Source of the DNA: Lysobacter_C viscosus
GTDB taxonomy: Bacteria > Pseudomonadota > Gammaproteobacteria > Xanthomonadales > Xanthomonadaceae
Assembly (NCBI RefSeq): GCF_046600715.1
Contig: NZ_JBJMAV010000001.1
Location: 1-64,000 of the forward strand
Reading direction: 5' to 3'
Length of the DNA: 64,000 bases
Position numbers and translations under genes: made by a program. The notes beneath the pieces were generated by a model, which saw only the letters and a program-made list of their open reading frames with translations, ran no database searches and was not told the origin of the DNA. Below are positions 63,414 to 64,000 of the stretch, one piece after another; position 1 is the stretch's first letter; every line of letters starts with the position of its first letter.

Positions 63414-64000
63414 ATGGCGGGCGTCGGTTTGAAGGACGCGGTGGCCGCCCACGCGCGGCGACTGGACGGCACCCGCATCACCGGGCTCGTTTCAGGCGAC
63501 CCCGACCGCATTGCCGATTTCAGCCTGCAGGCCGGGCCGTTGCACGCGTGTTTCGCACGCGAGCGGATCGACCGTGATGCACTGGAAGCCATGTTCACCG
63601 CGCTGGACGCGGCGAACGCACGGCAGTCAATCAAGGCGCTGTTCGACGGCGAGGTGGTCAACCCGACCGAGGCACGTCCGGCGCTGCACACGGCGCTGCG
63701 CAGCGACCTGTCGGATGCCGCCACCGCACGTGATGCGGCCGGGCAGGCGCGCCAGGCACGCTCTCTCATGGCCGCGCTGGTTGATCGCATCCGCGCGGCG
63801 CACATCACCGACGTGGTCAGCGTCGGCATCGGCGGTTCCGACCTGGGGCCGCGGCTGGTGGTCGATGCACTGGCGGGCGACGCCTCCGCGACCGGCATCC
63901 GGGTCCACTTCCTGTCCAATGTCGATGGCAGTGCCGCGCAGCGCGTGCTGGCCGGGCTCGATCCCGCGCACACGGCGGCAGTGCTGATCTCCAAGAGTTT
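63414..64000 (+). CDS. pgi: glucose-6-phosphate isomerase, N-terminal part (cut by window edge)
   Basis: From ATG 63414 the frame is open to the end of the window (195 codons). VVSVGIGGSDLGPRLVVDAL and VHFLSNVDGSA are phosphoglucose isomerase signatures in the N-terminal sugar-binding domain; ALFDGEVVNPTEARPALHT also fits. It interconverts glucose-6-phosphate and fructose-6-phosphate. The start follows panD by seven bases; AACGCCGCG shows no good ribosome binding site, suggesting coupling to panD. Confidence 0.93.
   Translation, partial: MAGVGLKDAVAAHARRLDGTRITGLVSGDPDRIADFSLQAGPLHACFARERIDRDALEAMFTALDAANARQSIKALFDGEVVNPTEARPALHTALRSDLSDAATARDAAGQARQARSLMAALVDRIRAAHITDVVSVGIGGSDLGPRLVVDALAGDASATGIRVHFLSNVDGSAAQRVLAGLDPAHTAAVLISKS

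Overview
The window is a gene-dense, GC-rich stretch of chromosome that looks like a gammaproteobacterium of the Xanthomonadaceae/Lysobacteraceae (Lysobacter-Luteimonas-Xanthomonas group). This rests on gene content and order: lexA-recA-recX followed by alaS-csrA, ypjD/ffh-rpsP-rimM-trmD-rplS, dapA with a bamC-like lipoprotein, ribF-ileS-lspA-ispH, folK-panB-panC-panD-pgi, and a TTAG-N6 LexA operator of the xanthomonad kind. It is mostly core genome. I see no prophage, CRISPR array, rRNA operon or intact IS element. Species-level placement is inference.

Layout. 1-7444: a partial Cys-rich protein, an enoyl-CoA hydratase, an FKBP-like secreted protein, a DUF1289 protein, a NudL-type CoA pyrophosphatase, a SseA-type sulfurtransferase, a second crotonase (enoyl-CoA isomerase type), a DUF4139 lipoprotein, a PCu(A)C copper chaperone and a hot-dog thioesterase. 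7441-19233: uvrA, rplU-rpmA, obgE, rpsT, murJ, ribF-ileS, lspA. 19244-23262: ispH followed by a scrambled region that ends at an intact tRNA-Thr(CGT). 23401-30097: radA, a GAF-GGDEF-EAL protein, a CcsA/YpjD-like membrane protein and a DUF4331 secreted protein. 30098-34536: the ffh-rpsP-rimM-trmD-rplS translation cluster and hslR. 34819-39931: katG and mutS. 40078-42729: arsR-gapdh-arsJ. 42975-46204: a TonB-dependent receptor and a CinA/PncC amidohydrolase. 46271-52362: lexA-recA-recX, alaS, csrA and two tRNAs. 52474-58969: alpha/beta hydrolase, thiD, a PIN-PhoH protein, bcp, gcvR-like, dapA, bamC-like, fdxA. 59126-64000: tRNA-Glu(CTC), pcnB, folK, panB, panC, panD and the start of pgi.

The most unusual locus is 20230-23262. 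A full-strength promoter precedes only the first 40 nt of a tRNA-Thr gene. A frameshifted tyrosine-integrase N-terminus follows and is fused in frame to a diverged copy of the ispH 3' end. Next come one cargo gene (a secreted TPR protein), a third shorter ispH 3' remnant, and finally the intact tRNA-Thr. I read this as the scar of one or more integrations at the tRNA-Thr anticodon region that brought in flanking ispH sequence from a related genome.

Other points of interest are the arsR-gapdh-arsJ operon (arsenate detoxification through 1-arseno-3-phosphoglycerate), a lexA gene that appears leaderless with its operator over the -10, further genes with a -10-like hexamer 6-8 nt before the start codon and no Shine-Dalgarno, an OxyR-like site upstream of katG, REP-like palindromes between ffh and rpsP, and an FKBP-family protein whose catalytic motifs are not recognisable.
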